Made by a program: the position numbers and the translations under genes. DNA of 57,518 bases from Methylomarinum sp964474415. Its GTDB lineage: Bacteria; Pseudomonadota; Gammaproteobacteria; Methylococcales; Methylomonadaceae. The notes under the pieces were generated by a model. The model was given only the letters and a program-made list of their open reading frames with translations. It was not told the DNA's origin and did no database searches. Shown one piece after another: positions 1 to 7,693 of this stretch. The stretch spans positions 1 to 57,518 of the forward strand of contig CAYYSO010000002.1 of the NCBI GenBank assembly GCA_964474415.1, written 5' to 3'. Positions within the stretch are counted from its first letter, which is position 1, and the number at the start of each line of letters is the position of its first letter.

Positions 1-151
1 GTACCGGGGTATCGGATAAGGTGATTTTACGCATCGGCACCTGTATATCAGGACGACTGCCCTGAACATAGATTTTTTCGGATGCCGGATAGGTATCAAT
101 TCTTATACTGCTACCGGTATCAGCAGTAATATCTTTACGGACAGCGCTCAT
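1..151 (-). CDS. thiC: Phosphomethylpyrimidine synthase ThiC, N-terminal part (runs off the window)
   Basis: Reading leftward from the ATG at 151, the 50 visible codons contain the ThiC N-terminal signature: a YPASEKIYVQGSRPDIQVPM-type stretch that matches the conserved SRKVYVEGSRPDIRVPMREI block of this family. ThiC is the radical-SAM enzyme that rearranges aminoimidazole ribotide into the pyrimidine part of thiamine. The catalytic [4Fe-4S] cysteines lie in the missing C-terminal part. A TPP riboswitch sits directly upstream, which is the usual partner of thiC and supports both the call and the start. Confidence 0.92.
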   Translation of the reverse strand, partial: MSAVRKDITADTGSSIRIDTYPASEKIYVQGSRPDIQVPMRKITLSDTPV

Positions 152-194
152 GCTTACTCCTAAATTCAATAAATCTCAAGCGCAGGGAAGATAT

Positions 195-275
195 TGGCTT
201 TCCTACGCCGGTATTAGCCGGATCAGGTTCAAAGGGTTTGTCTCAGCTTTCATAAAGCACCCCCAGCCTTGCGGA
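195..275 (-). promoter_or_regulatory. TPP riboswitch (THI element) upstream of thiC
   Basis: On the minus strand the segment shows the conserved THI-box landmarks in order: GGGGGTGC, then CTGAGA, then ACCCTTTGAACCTGATC, then a short CCGG/CCGG stem, then GCGTAGGAAAG. The ends GGCT and AGCC can close helix P1. It lies about 45 bases before the thiC start, so thiamine pyrophosphate binding most likely hides the ribosome binding site or terminates transcription; which of these applies was not resolved. Confidence 0.95.
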
Positions 276-416
276 TAGCCCTCTAAAATAAAGGATAATG
301 ACTTGAATTGCAAGTTCACGACCACCCACTTTTCAATTAATTACCTTAAAAAACAAAGTGTTTTTAAATAACAACATTGCTTCCTCTATCCCGACAAAAA
401 ACCGGATTCGAAAAAT

Positions 417-457
417 TTGTAACATTTCTGTCATATTTCTGTAACATTAGTCATAAT
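417..457 (+). promoter_or_regulatory. Pho box and -10 element of the pitA promoter
   Basis: Tandem 11-base units are seen upstream of pitA. The best 18-mer, CTGTCATATTTCTGTAAC at 428-445, is close to the PhoB consensus of two CTGTCAT-type direct repeats spaced by 11, and a further TTGTAAC unit precedes it. CATAAT at 452-457 is placed where a -10 hexamer is expected when PhoB replaces the -35. This predicts induction at low phosphate, which is by inference only. Confidence 0.72.
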
Positions 458-499
458 GCTCACCTGAAATTATCAACCTAATTTAATAGTGAGTTTTCC

Positions 500-2065
500 A
501 TGAATTCAGAAAACGTTGTTTTCAGCAATAACCGCTCAATCTATAATCATGACATATTCAAAGCTTCCTGCGCTTTCCTGTTCATTCTGATTGTTGGCTA
601 TTACGTTTCCTCCTTCATTGTACCGGATAGCGGCAGCCATATTCTGATCACTGCTGCAGTCATAGGCGCCTACATGGCACTGAATATCGGTGCTAACGAC
701 GTCGCCAACAATGTCGGCCCTGCAGTAGGCGCCAAGGCAGTGTCAATGATCGGCGCCATTATAATAGCAGCTGTTTTTGAAGCATCAGGGGCTATTATTG
801 CCGGCGGCGATGTGGTCAGCACCATCAAAAAAGGCATTATTGACCCATCTATGATCAATGATGCCAATACTTTTATCTGGTTAATGATGGCGGCTCTGTT
901 AGCCGCCGCCATCTGGTTAAATATCGCTACTGCGCTTAATGCTCCGGTTTCGACCACGCATTCTATTGTCGGTGGTGTACTGGGCGCAGGTATTGCAGCT
1001 GGTGGCCTGGGTATCGCCAACTGGCCTATATTTGGAAAAATTGCCGCCAGCTGGGTTATTTCGCCAGTATTTGGTGGTGTTATTGCCGCATCATTTCTGT
1101 ATTTGATAAAACGCACCATTACTTATCAGCAAAACAAAATTACAGCCTCTAATAAAATCGTACCCTGGCTGATTGCTATAATGACCTGGGCGTTTTCCAC
1201 TTACATTCTGCTGAAGGGGTTTAAGAAAATCTGGAAAGTAGATTTTCTGACTGCCGGCAGTATCAGCCTTGCAATCGCTATTGCTGCATTTTTTCTGGTA
1301 GCTCCTGTTATCAAAAAAGCCGCATTGAACCTTGAAAACAGTAAAGCAAGCGTCAACACCCTATTCACTATTCCCTTGATTTGTTCAGCCGCTTTATTGA
1401 GCTTTGCTCACGGCGCCAACGATGTAGCTAATGCTGTCGGCCCCCTGGCGGCTATCAATGATGCTGTTTTCAGCGGCGGTATTACCAAAAAAGCGGTAAT
1501 TCCTTTATGGATAATGGTCGTTGGAGCATTGGGAATTTCAGCAGGGTTGGCGCTTTATGGACCCAAACTGATTCGTACGGTAGGCTCTGAAATTACAGAA
1601 CTGGATAAAATACGGGCATTTTGCGTAGCCATGGCCGCATCGATCACTGTCATTATTGCCAGTCAGCTGGGCCTTCCGGTCAGCTCCACACATACCGCAG
1701 TCGGCGCTATCTTTGGTGTCGGTTTTTTAAGAGAATACTTAAAGCACAGCAATGCTAAAAGAATTGCTGAAATCCGTGAACATCACGAACATCATGATCC
1801 GGAAAAAGTAGAGGCATTACTGCAGGAATTTGAGGCAGCAACCATTGAAAACAAAGCTAAAATACTTAAGGATTTAAAGGCCAAAAAAGCATCCACCCAA
1901 TTGACTCGTAAAGAACGGAAAAGCTTGAAAAAAGTGTATCGCCAAGATCTCGTTAAACGTTCTCATTTATACAAAATTGCTGCCGCCTGGATTATTACAG
2001 TACCATTATCCGGATTGTTAGCCGGTTTTTTATACTTTACTATTCGTGGTTTCATGCTGCCTTGA
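500..2065 (+). CDS. pitA: Inorganic phosphate transporter, PiT family
   Basis: The 521-residue, strongly hydrophobic protein carries the duplicated PiT signature GANDVAN, at about residues 64-70 and again near 305-311, each followed by a VGP motif. PiT proteins import metal-phosphate complexes by proton or sodium coupling across the inner membrane. A charged cytoplasmic stretch rich in His, Glu and Lys lies at about 415-490 before the last membrane segments. The gene stands alone between the thiC riboswitch and the min operon. A Pho box in front is unusual for E. coli pitA, which is mostly zinc-regulated, and suggests a starvation role here. Start chosen at the first ATG after the Pho box and -10; the ribosome binding site is weak. 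Confidence 0.93.
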   Translation: MNSENVVFSNNRSIYNHDIFKASCAFLFILIVGYYVSSFIVPDSGSHILITAAVIGAYMALNIGANDVANNVGPAVGAKAVSMIGAIIIAAVFEASGAIIAGGDVVSTIKKGIIDPSMINDANTFIWLMMAALLAAAIWLNIATALNAPVSTTHSIVGGVLGAGIAAGGLGIANWPIFGKIAASWVISPVFGGVIAASFLYLIKRTITYQQNKITASNKIVPWLIAIMTWAFSTYILLKGFKKIWKVDFLTAGSISLAIAIAAFFLVAPVIKKAALNLENSKASVNTLFTIPLICSAALLSFAHGANDVANAVGPLAAINDAVFSGGITKKAVIPLWIMVVGALGISAGLALYGPKLIRTVGSEITELDKIRAFCVAMAASITVIIASQLGLPVSSTHTAVGAIFGVGFLREYLKHSNAKRIAEIREHHEHHDPEKVEALLQEFEAATIENKAKILKDLKAKKASTQLTRKERKSLKKVYRQDLVKRSHLYKIAAAWIITVPLSGLLAGFLYFTIRGFMLP

Positions 2066-2085
2066 TCAAAAAAATCTTCCTACTC

Positions 2086-2104
2086 CCTTTTTACTTTAAA
2101 AAGG
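2086..2104 (+). terminator. Possible weak terminator hairpin after pitA
   Basis: A 7-bp AT-rich stem, CCTTTTT/AAAAAGG, with a 5-base loop begins 20 bases after the pitA stop. There is no clean run of T after it, so termination activity is doubtful. Confidence 0.3.
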
Positions 2105-2167
2105 ACTACTTTTAAAGACTGAATCTCTACACACACAGCATTTTCATATTGCGTTAGTTACGACTTT

Positions 2168-2250
2168 GGTGGATGCGCGTCGCTTATCCACCCTACAAAA
2201 TACATCTATTACGCAGTAGGCGTAGGGTGGATAAGTGCAACGCATCCACC
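2168..2250. repeat. Palindromic REP/MITE-like element in the pitA-minC gap
   Basis: Two arms of 29 bases (2168-2196 and 2222-2250) are inverted copies of each other with only a few mismatches. Each carries GTGGATGCG and TTATCCACCCTAC on the relevant strand, separated by about 25 bases. This looks like a non-coding palindromic repeat of the kind scattered between bacterial genes. No transposase is linked to it. Confidence 0.75.
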
Positions 2251-2371
2251 GAAAGTGTATACTTAAATTCGAGGTTATTAACATAAACTGAAAATGCTAA
2301 AAATAAGGGCAGATGTGTATTCTAAAGTTAGCCTATTTCTAGCTATGATGGGAGTATTATATTGAAATGAC

Positions 2372-2410
2372 CGGAAATTTTGCTGTGCAGCAGCTACAGC
2401 AAAATTTCCG
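2372..2410. repeat. Perfect 15-bp hairpin in the pitA-minC gap
   Basis: CGGAAATTTTGCTGT (2372-2386) and its exact inverse complement (2396-2410) flank a 9-base loop. No T-run follows on either strand, so I do not call it an intrinsic terminator. The rest of the gap 2066-2654 holds no gene that I can support. TATAAT at 2577-2582 could be a minC -10, without a good -35. Confidence 0.7.
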
Positions 2411-2654
2411 TAAGCATTCAGCTCTCAAAGTTTCACATAAATGCATGCTTTAAGAGAGTATCTACGCATCATACACCATTTTTTAAAGAACAGGAGGAAG
2501 CCTGAATATTTACAAATTTCCATTGTAACTATCCTCAAAAAACACATATTGAGGTACAGTTTTTTATGGGTGTGTGTATAATTATCGGAACAATGATTTT
2601 TCTCATAGATAATGTTAGTATTCAACACATTGGATACTTTACTTACAAATCCCG

Positions 2655-3401
2655 ATGTCGACCGCCACTACAGCGCTACAAAAACCGGCTTTAGAGCTCA
2701 AAAGCACTTCTCTGAGTGTGCCTGTTTTGATGTTAATTAACAACAATATTGCGCACATTGAGCACCAATTAAAAGAAAAAATTTCTCAAGCACCTGAGTT
2801 TTTTAAAAACTCACCATTATTAGTTGATTTACAAGAATTAAACGCACACGACCTGCCAATTGATACTCAACTGATTATTCAAGTATTGAGAAATCATAAC
2901 TTTTTACCCATTGGTATTCGTGGTGGAACAGATAGCCAAAATCAAGATGCCATTAAATTACATGTACCTGTTCATTCAAAACATCATTCTCAGTCTGGAA
3001 CAGATAAACCTAAACAATCATCAAAAACCGCTACTTCTGAGCACAATCAAAAGAAAGTAGACAAAAATGCACAGCAAATTGAAAACAAACTGATAACACA
3101 GCCGATTCGCTCCGGACAAAGAGTTTACGCTAATGGCGATTTAATCGTTACGGCGACTGTCAGCGCTGGCGCCGAGATCATGGCTGAAGGCAATATTCAT
3201 GTTTATGGCTCGCTCAGAGGTAGAGCGCTGGCCGGCGTACAAGGTAATACAGAAAGTTGTATTTTCTGTTCAGACTTGCAGGCTGAATTAGTATCGATTG
3301 CCGGCAACTATCAAATCAGTGACGAGATCAATGAGTCAGTACGTAACCAACCTGTTCAAATTTACCTGCAAGAGCAGGCACTCATTATCAAGCAAATTTA
3401 A
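2655..3401 (+). CDS. minC: Septum site-determining protein MinC
   Basis: The 248-residue protein has the MinC layout: an N-terminal FtsZ-antagonist domain (about 1-115), a charged linker (about 116-145) and a C-terminal beta-helix domain (about 150-248) opening with RSGQRVYANGDL and containing GSLRGRALAG, the typical MinD-binding and dimer face. MinC blocks Z-ring assembly away from midcell when recruited to the membrane by MinD. It is the first gene of a minC-minD-minE operon; minD follows after 24 bases. The ATG at 2655 gives the usual family length. Confidence 0.95.
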   Translation: MSTATTALQKPALELKSTSLSVPVLMLINNNIAHIEHQLKEKISQAPEFFKNSPLLVDLQELNAHDLPIDTQLIIQVLRNHNFLPIGIRGGTDSQNQDAIKLHVPVHSKHHSQSGTDKPKQSSKTATSEHNQKKVDKNAQQIENKLITQPIRSGQRVYANGDLIVTATVSAGAEIMAEGNIHVYGSLRGRALAGVQGNTESCIFCSDLQAELVSIAGNYQISDEINESVRNQPVQIYLQEQALIIKQI

Positions 3402-3425
3402 ACCTTTTTGGAGGAGGAGCAAACA

Positions 3426-4238
3426 TTGGCCAGAATTATCGTCGTAACATCAGGAAAAGGCGGCGTTGGAAAAACGACGACCAGTGCTGCAATTGCCATG
3501 GGACTGGCGAAAAAAGGGCACAAAACTGCAGTCATTGACTTTGATGTCGGCTTGCGCAACCTGGATCTGATCATGGGCTGTGAACGACGTGTAGTATATG
3601 ATTTCATTAATGTCATCAATAATGAAGCAACATTAAACCAGGCGCTGATCAAAGATAAACGTTGTAACCAACTGTATATTTTACCGGCTTCACAGACCCG
3701 GGATAAAGATGCTCTGACTCAGGAAGGCGTGAGTCGCATTTTGGAAGAACTTTCTAAAGATTTTAAATATATTGTTTGCGATTCCCCGGCCGGTATTGAA
3801 CGCGGCGCCAATCTGGCCATGTATTTTGCAGATGATGCCTTTGTGGTCACTAATCCGGAAGTTTCTTCAGTCAGAGACTCAGATCGTATGCTGGGTATTT
3901 TAGCCAGCAAATCACGCAGAGCAGAAAACGGCGAAGACCCCATTCAGGAATACCTGTTGTTATCACGATATTCTCCAAACCGCGTCAAACTGGGTGAAAT
4001 GTTAAGCGTTGATGATGTTCAGGATATCCTGTCAATGCATTTACTGGGAGTCATACCTGAATCTCAATCGGTTCTGAATGCATCAAATGCAGGTATCCCG
4101 GTAATTCTGGATGAACAGAGCGATGCCGGACAAGCCTATACAGACATTGTGGCCCGTTATTTAGGTGAAGACAAGCCGCATCGTTTTATTGATGAAGAAA
4201 AAAAGGGATTGTTTGGCAAGCTTTTCAGGAGTAAATAA
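3426..4238 (+). CDS. minD: Septum site-determining ATPase MinD (TTG start)
   Basis: The protein begins ARIIVVTSGKGGVGKTT, the deviant Walker A motif of MinD-type ATPases, and ends with an amphipathic LFGKLFRSK tail that serves as the membrane-targeting sequence. From the TTG at 3426 it is 270 residues, exactly the usual MinD length. A strong ribosome binding site, GGAGGAGG at 3410-3417, sits 8 bases upstream. The in-frame TTG at 3408 lies at the edge of that site and is rejected. MinD binds the membrane when ATP-bound, recruits MinC, and is released by MinE, giving pole-to-pole oscillation. Confidence 0.95.
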   Translation: MARIIVVTSGKGGVGKTTTSAAIAMGLAKKGHKTAVIDFDVGLRNLDLIMGCERRVVYDFINVINNEATLNQALIKDKRCNQLYILPASQTRDKDALTQEGVSRILEELSKDFKYIVCDSPAGIERGANLAMYFADDAFVVTNPEVSSVRDSDRMLGILASKSRRAENGEDPIQEYLLLSRYSPNRVKLGEMLSVDDVQDILSMHLLGVIPESQSVLNASNAGIPVILDEQSDAGQAYTDIVARYLGEDKPHRFIDEEKKGLFGKLFRSK

Positions 4239-4498
4239 TGAGTCTGTTAGATTATTTCAAGTCCACCAAGCCCAGTTCAGCATCACTTGCCAAAGAACGA
4301 CTACAGATTTTAGTTGCCCATGAGAGAGCAACACGCAACCAGCCGTCTTATTTACCACAATTGCAAAAAGAACTGCTGGCGGTGGTGCAAAAATATGTCA
4401 ATGTAGATGATGATGCCATCTCTGTTAATTTTGAACAGGATGACAGTCAGGAAACATTAGAGCTCAACATTATCCTTCCCGAGGAGCAGAGCCGTTAA
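4238..4498 (+). CDS. minE: Cell division topological specificity factor MinE
   Basis: The 86-residue protein starts MSLLDYF and carries the MinD-binding region SASLAKERLQILVAHER at about residues 14-32, followed by the dimerisation domain. MinE stimulates the MinD ATPase and confines MinCD to the poles. Its ATG shares one base with the minD stop codon, so the two genes are translationally coupled. Length and order match the family. Confidence 0.95.
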   Translation: MSLLDYFKSTKPSSASLAKERLQILVAHERATRNQPSYLPQLQKELLAVVQKYVNVDDDAISVNFEQDDSQETLELNIILPEEQSR

Positions 4499-4535
4499 AA
4501 CTGATTTTTTTACTTAACCTTAATGAGGAAATATG

Positions 4536-4739
4536 ATGTCTAATGAAGTAATTGGAGATGCTGCCGGTAAAATCTGGAAATATCTGGATAAAAATGGCGA
4601 AGCCAGTGTTTCGAAAATAACCAAAGAAACCGGTCTGACTAGAAATGATGTTCAACGGGCTATTGGCTGGTTGGCAAAAGAAAATAATCTGAACTTTGAA
4701 ATCGTAAACGGCCGAACCGAAATGCTTTCACTAAAATAG
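4536..4739 (+). CDS. Small winged helix-turn-helix protein (DUF2582 type)
   Basis: A 67-residue protein with the pattern of a short winged-helix domain: GDAAGKIWKYLDKNGE, then a helix-turn-helix region around VSKITKETGLTRNDVQRAIGWL, then a wing strand ending in EMLSLK. It resembles the DUF2582 winged-helix family, from memory; no target is known to me. Two ATG codons follow each other at 4533 and 4536; the second has better spacing from GAGGAA at 4525. It follows minE by 37 bases and may belong to the min transcript. Confidence 0.75.
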   Translation: MSNEVIGDAAGKIWKYLDKNGEASVSKITKETGLTRNDVQRAIGWLAKENNLNFEIVNGRTEMLSLK

Positions 4740-4790
4740 CCGTCCACCTTGGTCAGCTGGCTTTTTACCATTCAGCCCCTTATATTTTAC

Positions 4791-4817
4791 CGCCCTCTCC
4801 CACAAAGGGAGGGGGCG
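4791..4817. terminator. GC-rich hairpin between convergent min and mgtE transcripts
   Basis: CGCCCTCTCCC (4791-4801) pairs with GGGAGGGGGCG (4807-4817) across a 5-base loop with one G-T wobble. It is followed by only three T on the plus strand. Position between convergent genes fits a terminator, but the T-run is short. Confidence 0.5.
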
Positions 4818-4873
4818 TTTAGGTAGGAAGACTAAAACAGAACGAAAAGAAAAGCTAAGTTGCTAACCGTGAC

Positions 4874-6232
4874 TTACATCAAAAATATGGTCGCCAAACC
4901 CAGGAATGCCATAAACCCAATGACATCGGTTACCGTGGTAAGCAATACGCCACCGGCCAGAGCAGGATCAATCCCCATTTTATCCAGAATTACTGGAATA
5001 CTGGCTCCCGCCAAGGCGGCACAAATAAGATTAATCACCATCGCCGCTCCCAGCAGCAAACCAAGGCTGAGGCTTTGAAACCAAAGCCCGCCAATGGAAG
5101 CGACTACGACCGCCCAAATCACACCATTGATTGCCCCCACCATTAATTCTTTAAAGAATAAACGACTGGCATTGGCACTGCTGATTTGTCGCAAAGCCAG
5201 GCCGCGCACAACCAATGTCAAAGTTTGAGTTCCAGCTATTCCTCCCATACTGGCAACAATAGGCATTAATACAGCAAGTGCAGCAATTTCTTCCAAAGTT
5301 GCTTCAAACAGACCAATGACCCAGGATGCCAGAAAAGCCGTAAACAGATTTATCCCCAGCCAGTGAGCACGACGTTTGGCACTGATTCCAACCGGCGCGA
5401 ACATATCCTGCTCCTCATCCAGGCCGGCCATACTCATGATTGAATGATCAGCCTCTTCACGAATGATATCGACAACATCATCAATAGTAATGCGCCCCAG
5501 CAATCGGCCATTATTAGTTATGACTGGCGCTGACAGCATATCCCGCTGCTCGAACAAGACAGCAACTTCATGAGCTGACATGTGATAAGGAATAGCCATA
5601 GCCCTGCTATCCATAACCTTGGAAACTTTGGTTGCCCCATCATTTGTTAATAACTGACTCAAGGATAAAATCCCCTGAAAATGATCGTTGCGGTCAACTA
5701 CAATAAGACTGTCGGTTGCATCCGGCATTTCCCCACGCTGGCGCAAATATCGTAATACCACATCCAGCGTCACATCGGCCCGTATGGTTAAAACATCCAG
5801 TGACATTAATCCACCGGCAGAATGATCATCAAATGCTAATGCCGATTCCAGGCGATTACGTTCATGTAAGCCGATGGACTCCATAACTTGAGATAACAAT
5901 GGTTCAGGCAACACATGTAGCAAATCAACCATATCATCTGATTCCAGATCTTCTGCTGCTTTAATCAAATCATTCCGATCTGTGATCTTAAGCAGATTCT
6001 CGCCGACTTCCGCATTGACTCTGACCAGTATTTCCCCCATTACATTTGGTGGGATAACAGCCCATATCCTACCTCTTTGCTCAGGTTCCAGTGACTCAAG
6101 AATATGTGCCGTTTCAGCTGGATACAGAGAGTGAACAAAGTTCCTTATCTCAAAAAGAGACCCCTTTGCCAGTAAATCCAAGGCCTGTTCCAATAAGTTT
6201 ATTGTATTTTCTTTTTTTGCTGTAGTTGGCAT
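4874..6232 (-). CDS. mgtE: Magnesium transporter MgtE
   Basis: The 452-residue protein shows the MgtE order: an N-terminal superhelical domain (about 25-130), a pair of CBS domains (about 135-255) and a C-terminal five-helix membrane domain from about 285, with the conserved pore-region patterns MPIVASMGGIAGTQTLTL and DPALAGGVLLTTVTDVIGF. It forms a dimeric Mg2+ channel gated by cytosolic Mg2+. It is last in the minus-strand rapZ-side gene run, 176 bases after rapZ, and I see no Mg riboswitch in that gap. Confidence 0.95.
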   Translation of the reverse strand: MPTTAKKENTINLLEQALDLLAKGSLFEIRNFVHSLYPAETAHILESLEPEQRGRIWAVIPPNVMGEILVRVNAEVGENLLKITDRNDLIKAAEDLESDDMVDLLHVLPEPLLSQVMESIGLHERNRLESALAFDDHSAGGLMSLDVLTIRADVTLDVVLRYLRQRGEMPDATDSLIVVDRNDHFQGILSLSQLLTNDGATKVSKVMDSRAMAIPYHMSAHEVAVLFEQRDMLSAPVITNNGRLLGRITIDDVVDIIREEADHSIMSMAGLDEEQDMFAPVGISAKRRAHWLGINLFTAFLASWVIGLFEATLEEIAALAVLMPIVASMGGIAGTQTLTLVVRGLALRQISSANASRLFFKELMVGAINGVIWAVVVASIGGLWFQSLSLGLLLGAAMVINLICAALAGASIPVILDKMGIDPALAGGVLLTTVTDVIGFMAFLGLATIFLM

Positions 6233-6408
6233 AAATAACAGGTTTTTATATTTTAAAAGTGAATGACTATTCTGATGTTCAAAACATCTAATAATTTACT
6301 GAGTTATGCACTGAATGGCATAGGCAAATATAGATTCTGTCTTGAAGCCAGAATAGGGAGCAATCTGTAAATTGTATACTCCGCGCAAAATATAACCATA
6401 CGCGACTA

Positions 6409-7266
6409 TTACTGTAACTCACGATGCCGGACAATAACATTATGAGTGGAACGCTGGAAATGTCTTGCAAGAGCATCCACCAGGAAAACAGAACGATGCC
6501 GTCCTCCTGTACAACCAAGAGCAACAGTCAAATAACTTCTGTTATCTGCTTCAAATCTGGGAGCCCAACGCTCTATAAAACTTCTGACATCCTGATAATA
6601 TTGTTGTACATCCTCTTCATTTTGTAAAAATTCAGTGACCTTCGAATCCTTTCCTGTCAAATCTCTTAATTCCACCACCCAATAAGGGTTTGGCAAACTC
6701 CGCGCATCAAAGACAAAATCAGCATCCAACGGAATACCATGCTTAAAGCCGAAAGATAAAAATTGAATAGCCATTTGCCTTTCCCCACCCTCTCCCAACT
6801 GACTTTTCAGGATATCCCTCAACTGATGATACTGCGTATAACTGGTATCAATAACAATATCAGCACATTTTGCTACCGGCCTTAACATATCTTTTTCTAT
6901 TTGTAAGGCTTCTATTAACGGCACATTCAAATCAGTAAGCGGATGTCTTCGTCTGGTCTCGCTATAGCGCTTTAGCAGTATGTTTTCTTCTGCCTGCATA
7001 TAAAGGACTTCGCAACTTATCCCCTGACTTCTTATAAATTTAAGACTGTCTGAAAAACAGCCAAGTTTTTCAGTCTGATTTCTGGCATCTATGCCGATTG
7101 CAGTTTTTGCATAGGTATTTTTGTCATCCAGCATGACATGCCGGATAAAGTCTTCCAGCAATGTAAATGGCAAATTATCAATGCAATAATAACCACAATC
7201 CTCCAAGGTATCGAGAGCAATACTTTTCCCGGAACCTGAAAGCCCGCTGACAATAAGAAGTTTCAT
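6409..7266 (-). CDS. rapZ: RNase adapter protein RapZ
   Basis: The 285-residue protein has a Walker A motif GLSGSGKS at residues 8-15 and the C-terminal signature ALGCTGGRHRSV of the RapZ/YvcJ family. In enterobacteria RapZ binds GlcN6P and steers RNase E to the GlmZ RNA, tuning amino-sugar synthesis. It follows hpf on the same strand, but the gap that normally holds ptsN contains only a heptamer tandem repeat. No ptsO/npr follows; mgtE is next. Confidence 0.94.
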   Translation of the reverse strand: MKLLIVSGLSGSGKSIALDTLEDCGYYCIDNLPFTLLEDFIRHVMLDDKNTYAKTAIGIDARNQTEKLGCFSDSLKFIRSQGISCEVLYMQAEENILLKRYSETRRRHPLTDLNVPLIEALQIEKDMLRPVAKCADIVIDTSYTQYHQLRDILKSQLGEGGERQMAIQFLSFGFKHGIPLDADFVFDARSLPNPYWVVELRDLTGKDSKVTEFLQNEEDVQQYYQDVRSFIERWAPRFEADNRSYLTVALGCTGGRHRSVFLVDALARHFQRSTHNVIVRHRELQ

Positions 7267-7323
7267 AATTTAGGTGAAGTGGTACAAGGCTAAGGGTTAA
7301 TAATATTAGGTAGATCGGATACA

Positions 7324-7362
7324 CCTTGTACCTTGTACCTTGTACCTTGTACCTTGTACCTT
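7324..7362. repeat. Heptanucleotide tandem repeat (5.6 copies) in the hpf-rapZ gap
   Basis: Five perfect back-to-back copies of CCTTGTA run from 7324 to 7358, with a partial copy CCTT to 7362. In the mRNA sense the unit is TACAAGG, a purine-rich, ribosome-binding-site-like word. An inverted copy, GGTACAAGG, lies at 7281-7289. Copy number would be expected to vary by slippage. Confidence 0.95.
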
Positions 7363-7364
7363 TT

Positions 7365-7655
7365 CTATCTGTGACTGTTTAATTTCTCTTTATGCTTGAT
7401 AATTTGTCTGTCCAGTTTATCGACCATATTATCAATCGCCACATACATATCTTCCTGTGCATCATCAGCAAATAATTTAGCACCGCTAACCTGCACAGTT
7501 GCTTCCGCTTTTTGCTCAAGTTTTTCGACAGTTAAAATGACATGAACATCGGTAACATTATCAAAATGGCGTTTAAGTTTGTTGATTTTTTCTTCAACAT
7601 GCGTTCTTAAAGAATCAGTTACTTCTACGTGATGACCCGTTACACTTACTTGCAT
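7365..7655 (-). CDS. hpf: Ribosome hibernation promoting factor (short HPF)
   Basis: The 96-residue protein starts MQVSVTGHHVEVTDSLR and continues with the HPF/YfiA beta-alpha fold ending in DNMVDKLDRQIIKHKEKL. It is the short type, which pairs 70S ribosomes into hibernating 100S particles in stationary phase. The ATG at 7655 is preceded by AGGAG at good spacing. It lies 38 bases after rpoN on the same strand, the conserved order in this group. Confidence 0.94.
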   Translation of the reverse strand: MQVSVTGHHVEVTDSLRTHVEEKINKLKRHFDNVTDVHVILTVEKLEQKAEATVQVSGAKLFADDAQEDMYVAIDNMVDKLDRQIIKHKEKLNSHR

Positions 7656-7693
7656 GATTACTCCTGTTTAAAAAATATTGTTGTAGGTAATAT

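Noticed and set aside
670..1119. Long minus-strand open frame inside pitA.
   Set aside because: It is antisense to the conserved PiT motifs and has no recognisable content.
6233..6408. A Mg2+ riboswitch ahead of mgtE.
   Set aside because: I could not match the conserved M-box blocks in the 176-base gap.
7324..7362. The heptamer repeat as a CRISPR array or iteron set.
   Set aside because: Units are contiguous with no spacers, and there is no replication gene nearby; it is a simple tandem repeat. No CRISPR array was seen in the window.
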